Shown: positions 36,505 through 49,669, counted from the stretch's first letter. The stretch is 64,000 nt of DNA from Spinellus fusiger (GCA_025094145.1 JALLLS010000060.1:1-64000); one strand, 5' to 3'. The notes: a model not told the origin generated them from the sequence alone. Numbers and translations: made by a program.

Positions 36505-39500
36505 ATGAATTCAATGAAGCCTCTTTACCCTACTCGATGTGTTCATACTATCTCACAAGAGGACAATAACTCTGTCTTGTCACTTGCAGCTAGTGAGAAC
36601 TATCTCTTTAGTGGAAGCCAAAGTTCAAAGATTCATGTAAGACTCTTCTATCAGTATCTGTCGAGAAAGAAGAGAGAACTTTTTTGTCTATTCTGTGTAT
36701 ATGCGTCCATGTGTATATTCTTATATTCTTTTTTCTATTCTTTTTCTATTGGTATATACCTATGTCAATTCTCGATTAAATATAAAAACAAATGTACGCT
36801 TGAATTATGAATTATGCATTATATATCACTAGGTATGGGATATGCAGACATTTACACTTGTTACTATGCTCGAGGGTCATGTTGGTAGTGTTTTAGGACT
36901 AGCTTTGTCTGAAGATAAATACTGGCTCTTCAGTTGCTCAGGTAAAACAATTAGGATTCAATCTGTAGAGAGAGAGAGAGAGAAGAAAGAAAAAGAAAAA
37001 GACTAATGTGGCATTCATTCTTCACTGTTTGTATTATTATAGGTGATGGGACTTTGAGAGTAAGTCAACAGAGAGAGATAAATCCTCATATAAAATATCC
37101 ACTCTCTTTCTTATACTAAACCATGAATATAGGTTTGGGATACTAAGACTCTTAAATGTGTTTACTCCATTCTCTCTGCTCATGATGTGGGAGATGTCTT
37201 TTCCCTTGTGTATTCTGAAAAGTCAAAGACTCTGTTTTTTGGAAGTCAAAATACAAGCATTCAGGTAGGAAGATAAGAATGGTTTTCTGTTTCTGTTTTT
37301 GCTTTCTTTACTCAATGCATTGTTACGTTTATTATATTATCTTCCCTTTTGTTTATAGTGGTTTGATCTAAATGATCCACAGACACTTGGATCCGCCAAA
37401 GACATACCCATTGTACCCATTTCTCTTCGTAATAGTCAAAAATTAAAGTTCTTTGGAGATGCATGTGGTGTAGTACAGGATTCAGTGGCTCTTGAGCAGG
37501 ATGTTGTGCGCTGTATAGTTCGTGAAAAGAATGTATATTTAAATGCGCATGATGGCTATGTATATTGTCTACTCTATTCTCAAGAAATACCCAATATTGA
37601 TGGAGAGGTTATTATTAGTGGTAAGTTTATTCTTTATAAGAATGCCTATGGATAAATGATTGACTTACATATACTATTAATAAGGATCGGGAGATGGCGA
37701 CATAAAGGTACCTTTTATTCTTTTTCTTTCTCTCAATCCAGAAAAATGATAAGAAAGGACACTAAGAAATAAATGCATGCTTTAGATATGGTCTTTGGTA
37801 GACAGTAATATCAAACATATTCAGACTCTGAAAGGAAACTCAGATAAGGGTGTTCTCAGTTTAACACTGTCTGAGGATGGATATTTGTTCTGTGGTGTAC
37901 AAGGAGGAGACGTTATGGTAAGTAATTTTGATAATAGCATCAACAAAATCAACAAAATCACTCACTGGATGTAATGATGAATAGATATGGGATTTAGAAA
38001 CTGTAAGTGTTACATCTTATGCAATGATATTTATTTCCGTGTGTTATCTTAGTATCAACTTATTCGGTCTGTCATGGCTCATTCTGTAAGTGTAAAAATA
38101 GATATTATAGTACTGACATTATGGAAATCTATTAGGATGATGTATTAGCAGTTGCACTTAAAGGTCCAGGACTTGTTAGTGCTTCTGCAGATGGTACAAT
38201 CAAGGTAAAGTAAATGACTATAGCCATACTGGTGGTACACAGGTATATGTTTGTATGTATTGAAGAGTACCAATTCTTAGGTATGGAGTGAAGGGTTCGA
38301 ATTCAGAGAATCTCTGGATGATCATGACGGTGCCGTGCTCTCCTTAACCACATCCAGAAACTATCTTATTACTGGCAGCAGCGATCATTCTATCAAAGTG
38401 AGTCTATTAAAAACATAAAAATATGCTTCTTGATCTATTGTCTTTTGACTCATTGAAAATGTATAGTTCTGGGATCTTCCTTCTACTGTCTCCAATATAG
38501 AGCAGTTCCGTAGAAGCAATGTAGTGAAGGAATCCCCATGCAATGGTATGTTGCCTTCAAATGACACTATCTAATACGATATTTATGGATTCAATCTAGA
38601 CGCATTTATCTATGTTCTTGAAAAGTGGATTGGTATGCGCACAGTCGGCGGAAATCCAAAATATATGGAGGAATGTCGTAGAGGTGCTCGATTTTTGAAG
38701 AGTGTACTCCAACAACTAGGTGCTGTCAGTAGAATGGTAAGTGAGGTTAAATTTATATATAGATAATCAGTAATAAGGATAAGGATATATCTAATTAATG
38801 CACTCTCACGATTATGACTTTGTTAGATCCCAGGAGTATGTGGACGCAATCCACTTGTCTATGGAAAATTCATAGGAAAGGCATCTGGAGCGGACGCATC
38901 CAAGAAAATTCCTACTGTTCTGATTTATGGGCATTATGATGTGATTGCAGCAGATGAAGAACAGGAGTGGAATAGTGATCCTTTCATACTGACAGGAAGA
39001 AATGGATATCTTTACGGAAGAGGTATCAGTGATAATAAGGTAAAAGCTTCTTTATAAAGTGTGGGGGTATCTAAAGCTAACAACGTACTATAGGGACCTA
39101 TTTTATCCTGTATATTTGGTGTCAATGAACTTTTAAAAGAGGGGTTACTTGATGTCAATGTTATATTTCTGATCGAGGGTGAAGAAGAAAGTGGCAGCGT
39201 AGGATTCCATGAAGCAGTAAACAAGCATAAAGATCTATTCAAAGATGTTGATATGATTTTGTTAAGGTGATATACATTAAATGAGTACGTTAGTTAGCCA
39301 TCAATTCTAATGATTGCCTATAGTAACTCATACTGGCTGGGAGAAGATGTACCTTGTTTAACCTATGGCCTTCGAGGTGTAGTACATGCCTCTATCACAG
39401 TAAGAAGACAAATAGCCTTTAACATGAGGCTTATATTGAATCTTTTTTTAGGTCTGTAATGCTCGATCTGATATGCACTCTGGGGTGGAAGGTGGTGCCA

Positions 39501-40543
39501 TCTCTGAGCCATTGATTGATTTGATTCATGTCCTCAGCAAATTTGTAGATAAAGACAAAAAAGTTCTTATTCCAGGTAGAGTAAAAAATGTTAATATTTA
39601 TCGCTATGCTTCTCACTATTATTTATTTATATTAATATCAATGCATTAAAGGCTTCTATGACAATGTATGCCCCTTGACTGAAGAAGAGAAGCGTCTCTA
39701 TGATCCTATTGTAGAGTGGATGAAGAAGTAAGTAGCCGATTAATTCTTTTATGTAATTAAACTAGAAGCTGCTCTACCAGAACAAAAGATGCTCCTTTAG
39801 GTTCAAAATCACAACGTTCTTCTGGACAATCTCCAGTGTTGATCAGTACTCAAACAACTGCCGAAAATACAAATACATCACCAATTCCAAAACCATATCA
39901 GTACTCGACACAGAGAAATTCACACAAGATCTTATGTCCCGATGGAGATATCCTACTTTCACCGTTCATAAGATCGATGTTTCAATTAACAACCCAACCA
40001 TTATCCCTCGTAGTGCAACCGCTACTGTTAGTATGCGTATTGTGCCCGATCAATCCATTTCTGAGATATGTCAGCAATTTCAAGATCATATAAAGAATGT
40101 ATTTGAAGAGACTAATTCAGAAACTACTATCTCTGTAAGTATTTACATAGAAGAAAGTGAAAAAAAAATCTGATGTTATATGCTAGGTTGAAATTAAAAG
40201 TGCATCAGAACATTGGCTTGGAGATCCACAAAACAAATATTTTAAAGCAGTAGAAAAGGCAATTGAAGAAGAATGGAATGTCAAACCTTTGTATATTCGA
40301 GAAGGTGGGTCCATTCCTGCTGTAAAATGGTTAGAAAAGTTCTGTGATGCACCTGCCGTTCATCTTCCTATGGGTCAGGTAAGCAGCTTAAATAATAAGA
40401 TATTTTGCATTTCTAACATATATACTATTCGGTAGGCATCTGATCAAGCCCATCTTCATAATGAGCGCATTAGATTAAAAAACATTCATGCTGGTAGAAG
40501 AATTGTGAAGAGGCTATTACAAATGTTGCCTGGGCTTGTCTAA
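36505..40543 (+). CDS. DUG2: Dug2-like WD40 + M20 peptidase (glutathione degradation complex subunit)
   Basis: In yeast, Dug2 with Dug3 cleaves the gamma-glutamyl bond of glutathione in the cytosol. Exons: 36505-36636, 36833-36941, 37043-37059, 37133-37264, 37359-37620, 37685-37707, 37786-37917, 37985-38002, 38053-38085, 38136-38204, 38281-38397, 38467-38545, 38600-38736, 38827-39039, 39094-39266, 39324-39399, 39452-39575, 39652-39727, 39766-39800, 39914-40134, 40187-40378, 40436-40543 (2478 nt, 825 aa; yeast Dug2 is about 880). Residues 1 to about 365 are WD40 blades (VWDMQTF, VWDTKTL, IWDLET, GSSDHSIKFWDLP). From about 375 comes M20 peptidase: YGHYDV (His456/Asp458), SDNKGP (Asp489), EGEEESG (about 519-523), RSDMHSGVEGG and RWRYPTFTVHKID. 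Boundaries are firm except the intron 39801-39913, whose donor GTTCAA is weak but restores the conserved frame. Confidence 0.9.
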
Positions 40544-43166
40544 AAAGAAAACTAAAAAAGGTTCTATAACAGTATACTTATAAAAAAATTCTTTTTATTC
40601 AAGCCAAAAGGTATTCTTTACAATAAAATAACTAATAAGTATGCTAGTAACATAATCATTTTTGAGATTGATCAGTTAGTATTTCACAGCTAGTTGTTAA
40701 CTAATACCTAATACTTTTTTCTTCTATCTATTTTTGTATTAACCTTTCAGGGTTTTATTGTAGAAGTGTATTGTCTCATTTAGTGTTCAGATCAAGTTCC
40801 AACTAGACAGTTAAGCAGGCAAATGGCAGAAGAAATAATAGAGAAATCAGTTGAATGGATATTGCTAAAGACAAAACTCCAGTGACAATATCCTATAGAT
40901 AAGATAGCACAGCCAACATGCTTCTATTAATACAAAACAATTGAGAACCACAAATAAGTCAGAGAACTGTGAGAAAAACAAATTTTCATTGACCAAAAGA
41001 AAGACCTAATAGTAAATCTCTTTAGAAGGTTGAAGATATGTTAATTTTTTCTGATGCTATTCATATAGGACATGTACTGAAAAAAATAAATCACATCATG
41101 AATATAAGCAATTCTATGACGAATCTACCTGCGGATCTAAAAGGAGGAACTCAACGACAAATATGAGCCACAGGAAGACCAATGTCATAATAATCTCTTA
41201 CTAATAGATGCCTGTGACCTGGATAAGTATCATATATGTTAAAGGTAGAAGAAACAGAATACATATCTAGTAAAGAGAATGATATATTACAGTCATATAG
41301 AAGTCAACACAAGGAAGTATCATATATTATAAACAAGTTGCTAATAACATGCTAAAATAACTGAAATGATAGCTCGATTACAAACAGAAAGAAAGGTGTC
41401 GACTATACACATCAGTGGTTGCACTTATTTCAATGTAATTATCACCATAACAGATCCATGGCAGTAGCATAAGGTGTCATCCTGGCACAAGTGTTGCGAT
41501 AACATGAAAATGCACTACAGCTCTTATTGTTCATTCATCCTTGTCAAATAGGTATAGATTATAGAATCATTTGCATGGTATAGATGGCCTTATGATTTAT
41601 TAAATAAACAACGTAGTCTAATGCCTGTCTTCTTTCTGCCAAGTATCTTGTATTCTATCGGTTACTAAAGCACACTAACTATTGCTCACTGTCTGTCTCT
41701 AACATTTGTCAGGTGGTTATACTTGCACCAGGTAAAAGATATCATAGTGTGTGCTATCTGAGTCAAGACTACTATCAAAAAGTATCTTGAGTACCCACCG
41801 CAATAGTTGTCCAGTAGCAATTACACAACACTCTTCTTGGATAACTGATGAGATATGGTCTAATGCGGTCATCTCTATTGGATCTGATGTCTGTAACTAC
41901 TGATAAAGAGAAATGGATCGAATATTCCTAAACTATGACTGTAGAATGAAGAGCCAGAAGCTAAGTAGATAGAAACAAGAGCATGATCAGCTCAAGCAGT
42001 GTGTATAGCTGGACACTGCTTTACGATAGGAGTAAAATGCGTTTACTAGAAAGATCCAGTCAACACAGAAGGAAGAATGAGTTCAAGCCTACAGCCCTGA
42101 CCTGCACACCAGTCTGTATGCTTATCAACCTACTTCCTTGTGAACAGCTGCTAGTACTACTCTGGCATTGAAGACACCCATGAATACATAGGAGCTTCTG
42201 ATAAAGGTCTATGATAAGACTCGGGTGGTGAGTGTTGAGTTGCCATAAGCACTGGTGGTGGAGAAAAGATAGACTCTCTAGGTGTGTATGTGTTATGTAT
42301 TAGGAAAAGCCATGAAATAACAAATAATAGTGTATATCTCAGTGCAAAGAGCAATAGGTAGCGATAGACTCGAATAGCTGAGGCTGTGTTTTTAGATGAC
42401 GCTTTACAAAGAATAGTACCCTTTTTTTCTCCAAACAAAGAGGACTCTAGAGTCTAGAGTTTAGTGAGTCGATAATAGATGATGCTACTGCTGCTACTGT
42501 TGTTGTTGGACTCTAGTGCGTTGTGTTGACTAAAGACAGTACAGGTCCAGGTGCGGGTGTTGTTTGTTAAGGGTGTCTATAGCAGACAGTACCTGGCTAT
42601 TAGCGGAAAGAGTTGTGATTGTGCGGTGGCTACACATCATACTCAACAGACACAGCACTTTTAATCTGCGGTGGCTATTGGAAATACGCAGAATAAGCAA
42701 GGCAAGTTAGACTCTGTTCTTTTTTAGGACTGAGAGTTAGAGTGGCATTCACAGTCTATTCTCCAAGAAGTCCTTTACAGAGTCAAGCAGTGTGATGAGT
42801 ACACCTAGCAAGTAAAACATACATACACTTCTTCACTGTTTATTATTATTATAACTACTCTACCCTCATTGTAGATATAGATATAACAAAGCCACAGTGG
42901 AATAGACTGATTATTATCATTTTATTAATTGTTTACGACATTGCTGCGCTACCTGCAACAAAGGGTCCAGGCAAAAAAGGGCGAGCCTTAAAAAATCCTG
43001 AGCCTACAAGCATGGAGCGACCCACTTGTATCCATCACTCCTATTTCCACACAATCCTGTTTCCACACAATACATAGTCACAATGCATAGGCCACCCAGC
43101 ACACCTCCTACAAATATAAAGATGGAGGGGAGCAGACAGGATGCTTAATAATATAAACGCATAACC
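40544..43166. other. Gene-poor region with a less AT-rich segment
   Basis: No supportable gene in 40544-42100. At 42157-42438 (minus) an 82-codon frame without an ATG encodes a hydrophobic stretch followed by a P/S-rich tail (HSPPESYHRPLSEAP). An ATG farther upstream at about 42640 (minus; MMCSHRTITTLSANSQ) could belong to it through splicing, but I could not build a consistent model. Confidence 0.4.
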
Positions 43167-43410
43167 ATGTCTAGCGACCACATCAAGAATGCAGAAAGAG
43201 GCGAAGGTGAGTACACACTATAAACTACCAAGCACAAAGTATTCTCTTAAAAAGAGACTACTCTATGGAATTGATAGGTTATAAGAGCAAATAACTCCCA
43301 TTACACCAAGCATAATTTCATATTAGAGATGTTTCATGATAAAGTCAACTCTCACTGTCTTCAATTAATGCTTCCGATGGTAAAGAGAGAAAAGAAAAGG
43401 TGTGGAAATA
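43167..43410 (+). pseudogene. Possible remnant of a con-6-like small protein gene
   Basis: The ATG at 43167 opens MSSDHIKNAERGE, followed by a GTGAGT donor (43207). A TTGATAG acceptor (ends 43277) continues to GYKSK and then a stop. Conidiation-specific con-6 proteins are short and contain a G-Y-K-A/S-x-x-x-N-P motif at this point, often split by an intron. Downstream bases in the other frames still give con-6-like fragments (SSINASDGKERK), suggesting frameshift decay. This rests on one short motif, so confidence is low. Confidence 0.25.
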
Positions 43411-45289
43411 AAGCGGATATTTATACCTTTTTGACTAGGGTAGGAGATGCAAATCTGTGACTTAATAATGACTGCTGAGTGAATCACAGGAATCGGCTGT
43501 TGAAAATAAAAAGGACGGCTGTGGATAGCTGCTATAGAGATAGAGTCAGGTGGGAAAATGTTTTCATCTGCTTCTGTGTGATGATTGAACCTACCACTAT
43601 GACTATACATCAATATGTATTATTATGTTCACACAGTGTTAAATTTGCCTTTTGATAGAAGAACATGACGCTTATGCCACTAGAAAGATGTGTCTGTTCT
43701 GCAGACTCGTCTTAAGTGTATCTCCTCCCTTAAATTTATTTCTCAGGCATCTCAGCACCATCAGGGCATTGAGAGAGAGTGCATTTGACGGAACAAACTG
43801 AGCATCGTATATCGGATATTGCGACTCAATCCAAGTCCTTTTATCATTGACATATAAGATCATCTATATTCACTGGTATATTATTTATCTATATTAAAGA
43901 ATTGATCTATAAACCTTATACCAAAGAAGGTATATGATAGAAAAGTTTAAAGAAGAAGAAACAATAGACTGCTGAGGTTATGGAGACTCATTAAACTACA
44001 CCACAGTTTATCATTTGTTCTATTGATTGCATTGCCTTACTAACAAACTAATTAAGACACTAAAAATACATCAAATTTATCTAGGACTAATTCGAATGAT
44101 GAATGAGATAAAGAACACGCTCATTGCTAGTGCTAGGACTGTAGTTGCAACTGTCAGTGATGTGGAATATCAAACCAGTCATTCAACCCAGACTGCTGTT
44201 CAATTATGCAGACACCGTGTTGCTTAAAACTCATGTGCAACAAGACTCTATCAGTATCGTATAAAGAAAGAAAAGAAAACATGGATGCACCATAAACACT
44301 ACTCATGAATCAATACTTCCTTTAGCTTAACGTTGTTCATGTCTCTGTTCTCAAGCTCAAACTAGTCATTAAAGAGAAATAGTATGACAGGTACATATCA
44401 TTCTCGTATAAATTTGACTAATCTTTAGACAAGGGCTACAGAAAAGGAAAATTTTATACAGGAAAGTAACCACCATTATCAATATTTTCTTATGATCATT
44501 TTCTGATTATGAAAAGCTATTCTTATGTTAATATATATGTATTTCTAGTTCAATATGTATCCATATCTATGTATTAGCCCCTATCTTTGTCTGTGATTAT
44601 TGTCAATAGCATCAGGTTTTGAGTGTCAATTGTTTCTGTTCTATATTCTTTTGTAATCTGCCTCTGTTTTTTCTACGTACATTATTGAATGTCTTTATTT
44701 TACCAATTATTTTACTATTCATGTATCTCTTTTCTTGTATTTATCAGTTTCTCGTACTGAAATGTACTGATGATTAAGTAGCTAAGCCAATACGATACAT
44801 TCATTACGTAGTACACAGTAAATATATGATTTTATAAGTGTCTATACCTTTAGAACTATAGATGCTTGTATATTATAACTTGAATTAGAATACTCTACAT
44901 AATGAGTTATGAAATTGATAGAGACATGTAATTTCTCAGTCAACTCTTTGTAGAGTGCAATAACTTTTGTTTTATATACACATATAATTTATACTGAATA
45001 TAATAAACCTAGTATGAAAATGTAATAGTCTTTGCTCATAAAATTGTTAGCATATATGATTTTGCTTACTGTATACAAAATATTTTATTTTATTTTGTAA
45101 ATGATTCCGTTAATGAATAGAACGACATAAATTGAAAGAAATGTTAGCAATTTTTAGATTATCCAGCCCTATTATTTAATCATACTATTCTACTTGTTAT
45201 TTATAAGATACCTTTAACACACTATAGAAAACCTAAACTTATATAGAACATAGACAAGGTCATCAGACTATTAAATACAAGTTTATTAG
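43411..45289. other. AT-rich gene-poor region
   Basis: Several frames of 60-80 codons (for example 43863-43672 and 43613-43365 minus) have no domain, no neighbouring splice logic and AT-driven composition. I see no gene. Confidence 0.45.
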
Positions 45290-45730
45290 GCAAATAGTCT
45301 TAGTACTTGGTACTGTTATTCTTTGCTTCAATAACAGTATTATATCTCCAAGATATGCTTTCAATAAAGTTGTTAATATTCTCTATGGTTTTCTTCCTCC
45401 AATAAAGCAACAAACTGGTTTTCAAATTCCTAAGAGTACTTTGGGGAAGTCATATATTCTCAAACCTCATAATCTAAAATATCCCAAAGGTGCTCTATAA
45501 GGTTTAGGTCAGGGTTTTGTGAATAACAACCCTTCATCATAAGCACACTCACTTTTTCCCTCTACCCTCTTACTGCTTTGCACCTATGGCTTATGAAATT
45601 ATCTTCCTGAAGAACATAAGCTATTTATGGATTTATCTCAAAAGACGATCTAGGTCAGGGAGGTGATTTTCCTTTATGAACTCAATATATCTAAAGCCAT
45701 TGACATTGTTCATCACTAAACACAATCACA
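45290..45730 (-). mobile_element. 3' fragment of another Tc1/mariner transposase
   Basis: Minus-strand text in mixed frames gives the second and third DDE blocks (LQEDNFISHRCKA, then an NPDLNLIEHLW-like stretch) and a C-terminal tail ending near NTVIEAKN. The 5' half and terminal repeats are not evident. Decayed beyond function. Confidence 0.6.
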
Positions 45731-46040
45731 TCACATATTTACCAGAAATGTACTACAAATACAGATTAAATAAACAATAGATGAATAAAAAAAAGCAATA
45801 TAGAGGGATTATTTGTATTATTAAGCAGATTTCTGCTTAATAATGATTAAACTTCATCATGGATTTTTAAATGATATTATTACCCTACTAATTGTGATGA
45901 CCTATTTTTTTTGTAGGGAAGTCAGTGACTTCAGTTTTATTTACACACACAACCTATCAGAAGGGAGAAAGGCGAGAGAAAAAGATATATCTATAGAAGG
46001 ACAAAATAAATGGAAGAAAAAACGAATAAAAGAAAAACTA

Positions 46041-46706
46041 CTACAGATCATTGTCTAGTTCTTGTCCTTCTTCCATAATAGTCACCAAAGAGACTGCATG
46101 TTGGGTTACCACAGTGGGTAGAAAGGGCTTGTTATCAAAAACAAGTCTCCAATGTGCTCTCCAAATGGCTAATAATATCGAACTGATAATTTGGCAAGAG
46201 TACATAGACTCATGTGCATTTTCATATGGAAAAGATAGTATAAAAAGAGCGTCAGAAATTGTTAAAAAGGTGGGTGCATGTCCAAATTGAGATGACCACA
46301 CATCAAACCAGACCTGCCACTTGGGTGGGCATTGGAATAAGAATTGAAGAGGATCTTCAACAGGGTGGTTGCACAAGAGACAAGAGCTGGAGGTAAAAAT
46401 TGCAGGAACAAGAGAGTAAAGTCGTTGACGGCAAGGCAGTTTACCATGAAGTAGGCGAAACCACACATTGAGTGCTGAATGCTGAATGAGAAATTTCCAG
46501 AAGTCTTTCCACCGTACTGCTATAAGAGGGTGACTGAAAGAGGGAACTGCTTGAGCAGGCAAAGCCAGGCGACGGTGAGAGCAAGAGCTCAATTTGTGGA
46601 TCGGGATTTTCCATAATTTCAGGCAGCTCGCTACTGGGCTAAGATCGTAGATCCCTGGTCTGTGTTCATTGGAATCAACTGTCAGGGGAGAAAGACAACA
46701 TCTCAC
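46041..46706 (-). pseudogene. LINE ORF2 C-terminal region (zf-RVT type)
   Basis: 221 open codons, including FWKFLIQHSALNVWFRLLHG, a zinc-binding CLLCNHPVEDPLQFLFQCP and SSILLAIWRAHWRLVFDN. This is the usual end of LINE ORF2 proteins (Cys/His finger after RT). The frame stays open to its natural stop, but the upstream connection is lost. Confidence 0.7.
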
Positions 46707-46984
46707 TAACAGAGCGGCTAAGAGAAAAAATCTTCTAGCATGGGCACAAAGAAGATGGAGAATCAGGCGTGGAGCTGCTTGTAAATCTGCTACTGGCTTC
46801 TATCGAAGTCACTGTAGAGCTGAATCAAAGAAAAAGCCATATCTAACAAGAAGTTTTCTGTATCCAGGAGAGTCTTTAAAATTCTCTGAGTTTACTTGCC
46901 AAATATCTTTTTAATGGTAAGGTCAAGCATGTAGTTGGTGATAAAGAGTAGTTAAAGAGAGATCGGAGCAAGGCATCTATAGCT

Positions 46985-48121
46985 CTAAGCAAAGTGGCTA
47001 AAGAATTGAGGCCATTTTTCAAAAAGAAAGAGTGAGAAGACGGAAAGAAAAGTGAGAGAAAATAGCCACCAACACAGAGACTGAAGAACATGTCTGATGT
47101 AGACAGTAGCAAAAGAGCCACTGGCTGGTATGATGCATGTTGTGATGATAGCCTCTAACGCAGAATCAAGGGCTGAATCTTCAATTGGATCTGGAGTGTA
47201 CAATTGTTTGTAGAAGCACTGAGCAGCTTCAGTCTTTTCACTAGGAGTGGTGCATAAGTTGTTGGTAGTAGGGTGACAGAGACTAGGAATAGATCGCTGC
47301 TGTTGCCTAGTGGCTACAGTGTGCTTCAAATACCCTGCTGACATCTCCCCATGTTCTCTCCAATGCTTTCCAGCCTTCAAAGCAGCAATATCTATCATCT
47401 CTCGCTGGAGCACAGCAATTTGTGTCTCAACAGAAGGAAGAAGAGTAGTGAGATAAGAGGTGTAGCAATAGTTTCAAAGAATACAGTTATGTTTGCGACC
47501 GAATTGTTGAGCTGTCTGTCTAACAGACTCCTTTACTCTCTCCCACTGGCTCTGAGTGTCCAAAGCACTAAGCTAAGGAAAAAGATCCGTCAAAACAAAG
47601 GAAAGTTTTTGCTGAAAAGCAGGTTTTGCAGCCAAAGCTGGGTTAGCACGATAGATCCCTTTACCATGAGGTGTTGGGCCAAAAGAAAAAACTGTAGTAA
47701 GAAGAGCATGGTCTGTCTAAGCAGAAGAGATAAATTCCACATTTGAAGAGTGCACAAAAGGTGCCATGTCATAGGATAAGAACATATAATCAATGCAAGA
47801 ATTAGAATTGGCTCAACGAAAAGTAGGTAAAGGAGGCATATTTGGAGCTGTAAGACAGTCCAGGAAGTGAGATGCTAGTGTGTTAATCCAAGAAGAAGGC
47901 ACACCACGAACAGGAGATAAGAAAGAAGAAGAATAGTTGAAATCTCCAACAAGGACCAGACGTTTAAAGCTGTCAGATTCTTGTGGATCCGACATTTGTT
48001 GTAGAACAGATTGAAAAAAGCTCTTTCTGGGTCCAGATTGTGCTGGAGCATAGATGACAAGAAGATCAAATGGATCAAAGAATTTTTTAGAGTGAGAGAC
48101 AGTGGCCTGCAGTGCAACCAC
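46985..48121 (-). pseudogene. LINE endonuclease (C-terminal half) and RT-upstream linker, broken
   Basis: The apurinic-endonuclease-type fold is recognisable from RLVLVGDFNYS (Asp/Asn catalytic pair), SCIDYMFLSYDMAPF and the TDHALLTT histidine block. The N-terminal endonuclease third is absent. The frame breaks several times before the linker at 47413-46985 ending QLYTPDPIEDSAL. The RT palm that should follow is missing. Confidence 0.7.
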
Positions 48122-48178
48122 TTTTGGTCTTTGTATATGTCAACGGAGCATACTTAAAGGCTTTCTTAACCTTTTTTC

Positions 48179-49384
48179 TTAATCTGAGTTTTGGCTGGCA
48201 TCTTTGTCTTCTACAACAGTAAGAGACCTGTCTGTTCTAATTGGAGATACTATATCTAGTGTTGGTAGTATTGAGGCTTCTGCCCTATCTACGGCATCAG
48301 CAAAGTGCTCCATGTTATTGTCATCAGAGTCATCCTCATCCTCATCAGAGTCATCTTCTTCCAGGGCTTTCACCTCTCTCTTCTCTTCCGAGGCCTTTTC
48401 CTCATTCTCCTTTTCTGTTCCTTTATCCTGCTCTGTCAGGGGAGAGGTGGTGGTGTTGACAGGTGTGTTCTTAATGGGTTCAATAGGCACTGTGGTGGGT
48501 GCTGACTGCACAACCTTAGGACGCTTACGGCCCAAGTCATCTCTGTTTATAGGATAACTGACTGCTACATGCCCTTCTTCTTGACACCCATAACACATCC
48601 GTTTAGGGCGAGTGGGGCACCGTTCTCTTGAATGGCCCTCTTTATGGCAGTAGGAGCAGTGCTCGGGCATATCTAGCTACGTAGCAAAAAACGTACTTGA
48701 ACTATCATACCATTCTACTCTATGGCTCTATGGCTTAAAATTGGCTGTTGGAGAGGCAGTGCATGCCAGGAAAGCATACCCCCTTCCTAGATACCACTCT
48801 CCATGTTCCTCCACATGAAGTCCTACTTCTAGAACTTCCCCATATGGTGTGAGGGATTCTAAAAGTCCCGCACGCACACTCTCAGCATCATCAAAAGGAA
48901 GGTTTTTGAGGGAGAACTTAGTGACTTTGCAGTCACCGGGGATAGCTGGGTAAGCCTTGAAGACACTATCTCCAATTGCCAAGCCACTTCCTTCACAGGC
49001 AGCAACACAGTACTCCTCAGACTGAAGGATGACATCCACGATCGTCCGGGATCCTTCTTTATGAGTGGTCATGGCCAAGCCAATACCAATAGGAAAGGCC
49101 TTACGAGCCTCCCTATAAAATTGAGAGGATGTCACTTTGGTGTTGGTGACATCATAAAAGATACAAGGCTTCCAGCAAGAAGCCTGACGCCAGACTCGGG
49201 GTAATGAGGCTGGAGCTTTTGAGGGATTGTCCACTGGTGGTGTAAGAGGAACAGTCTTGTACTTTGCTGCTGTCGATTACGAACGAAAAGGTATTGCTTT
49301 ACGCTGTTGTTTTGGTCCATGAGGGGTGTTGGGTGGGCTATGTGCACTACTTGGTGAGTCCGATTTTTTAGCGGGAAGAGCCAT
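48179..49384 (-). pseudogene. LINE ORF1 (nucleic-acid-binding protein with CCHC knuckles), broken
   Basis: Starts MALPAKKSDSPSSAHSP, has a stop and frameshift near 49276, then is open 49234-48728 with an RRM-like region (VTKFSLKNLPFDDAESVRAG, RGYAFLAC). Two in-frame stops (48730-48728 and near 48680) separate this from two CCHC knuckles, CSYCHKEGHSRERC and CYGCQEEGHVAVSYP, and then a strongly acidic tail (EEDDSDEDEDDSDDN). In the second knuckle the final Cys position reads as Tyr-Pro. The order RRM-like, knuckles, acidic tail is seen in fungal LINE ORF1 proteins. Confidence 0.7.
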
Positions 49385-49669
49385 GTTGGGGGCTCTCTAA
49401 CAAAGGTCACTGTAGTGAGAAAGAAGTTTCTTTTCTGTTCTCCAATGCGATGATGATCAGTTCTCTTTCTATCTATCGCACTGGTCTTCTTCTATGTGTC
49501 TATAAGTGATAAGGAAAGAATAGAAAACCGATTTGCCATAAATGGAATGTCGTTATTTGATGGATACTTTGAGAAATGTCAATAAAAAATATTTATGACA
49601 AAGTTACGAAATTAAACCCCTTTATCTTTTCCTTTTCACTGCTTCCTGTCTTTTTGGAGTTTCTTGGTC

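Larger units (their letters stand above)
46041..49384 (-). mobile_element. Broken LINE (L1-like two-ORF non-LTR retrotransposon), RT core missing
   Basis: Reading on minus from the ATG at 49384: ORF1, a partial endonuclease, the linker before RT, then a jump to the C-terminal zinc-binding region, ending at about 46041. The linker (GKHWREHGEMSAGYLKHTVA, then QLYTP) matches the LINE fragment at 21.7-22.0 kb, so both belong to one lineage. Frameshifts and stops occur in every part. No poly(A) tail or target duplication is obvious at the ends. Confidence 0.8.

Noticed and set aside
42157..42438. Small membrane protein on minus
   Set aside because: No ATG in the frame and no consistent splice model; kept only as a note in the intergenic entry.
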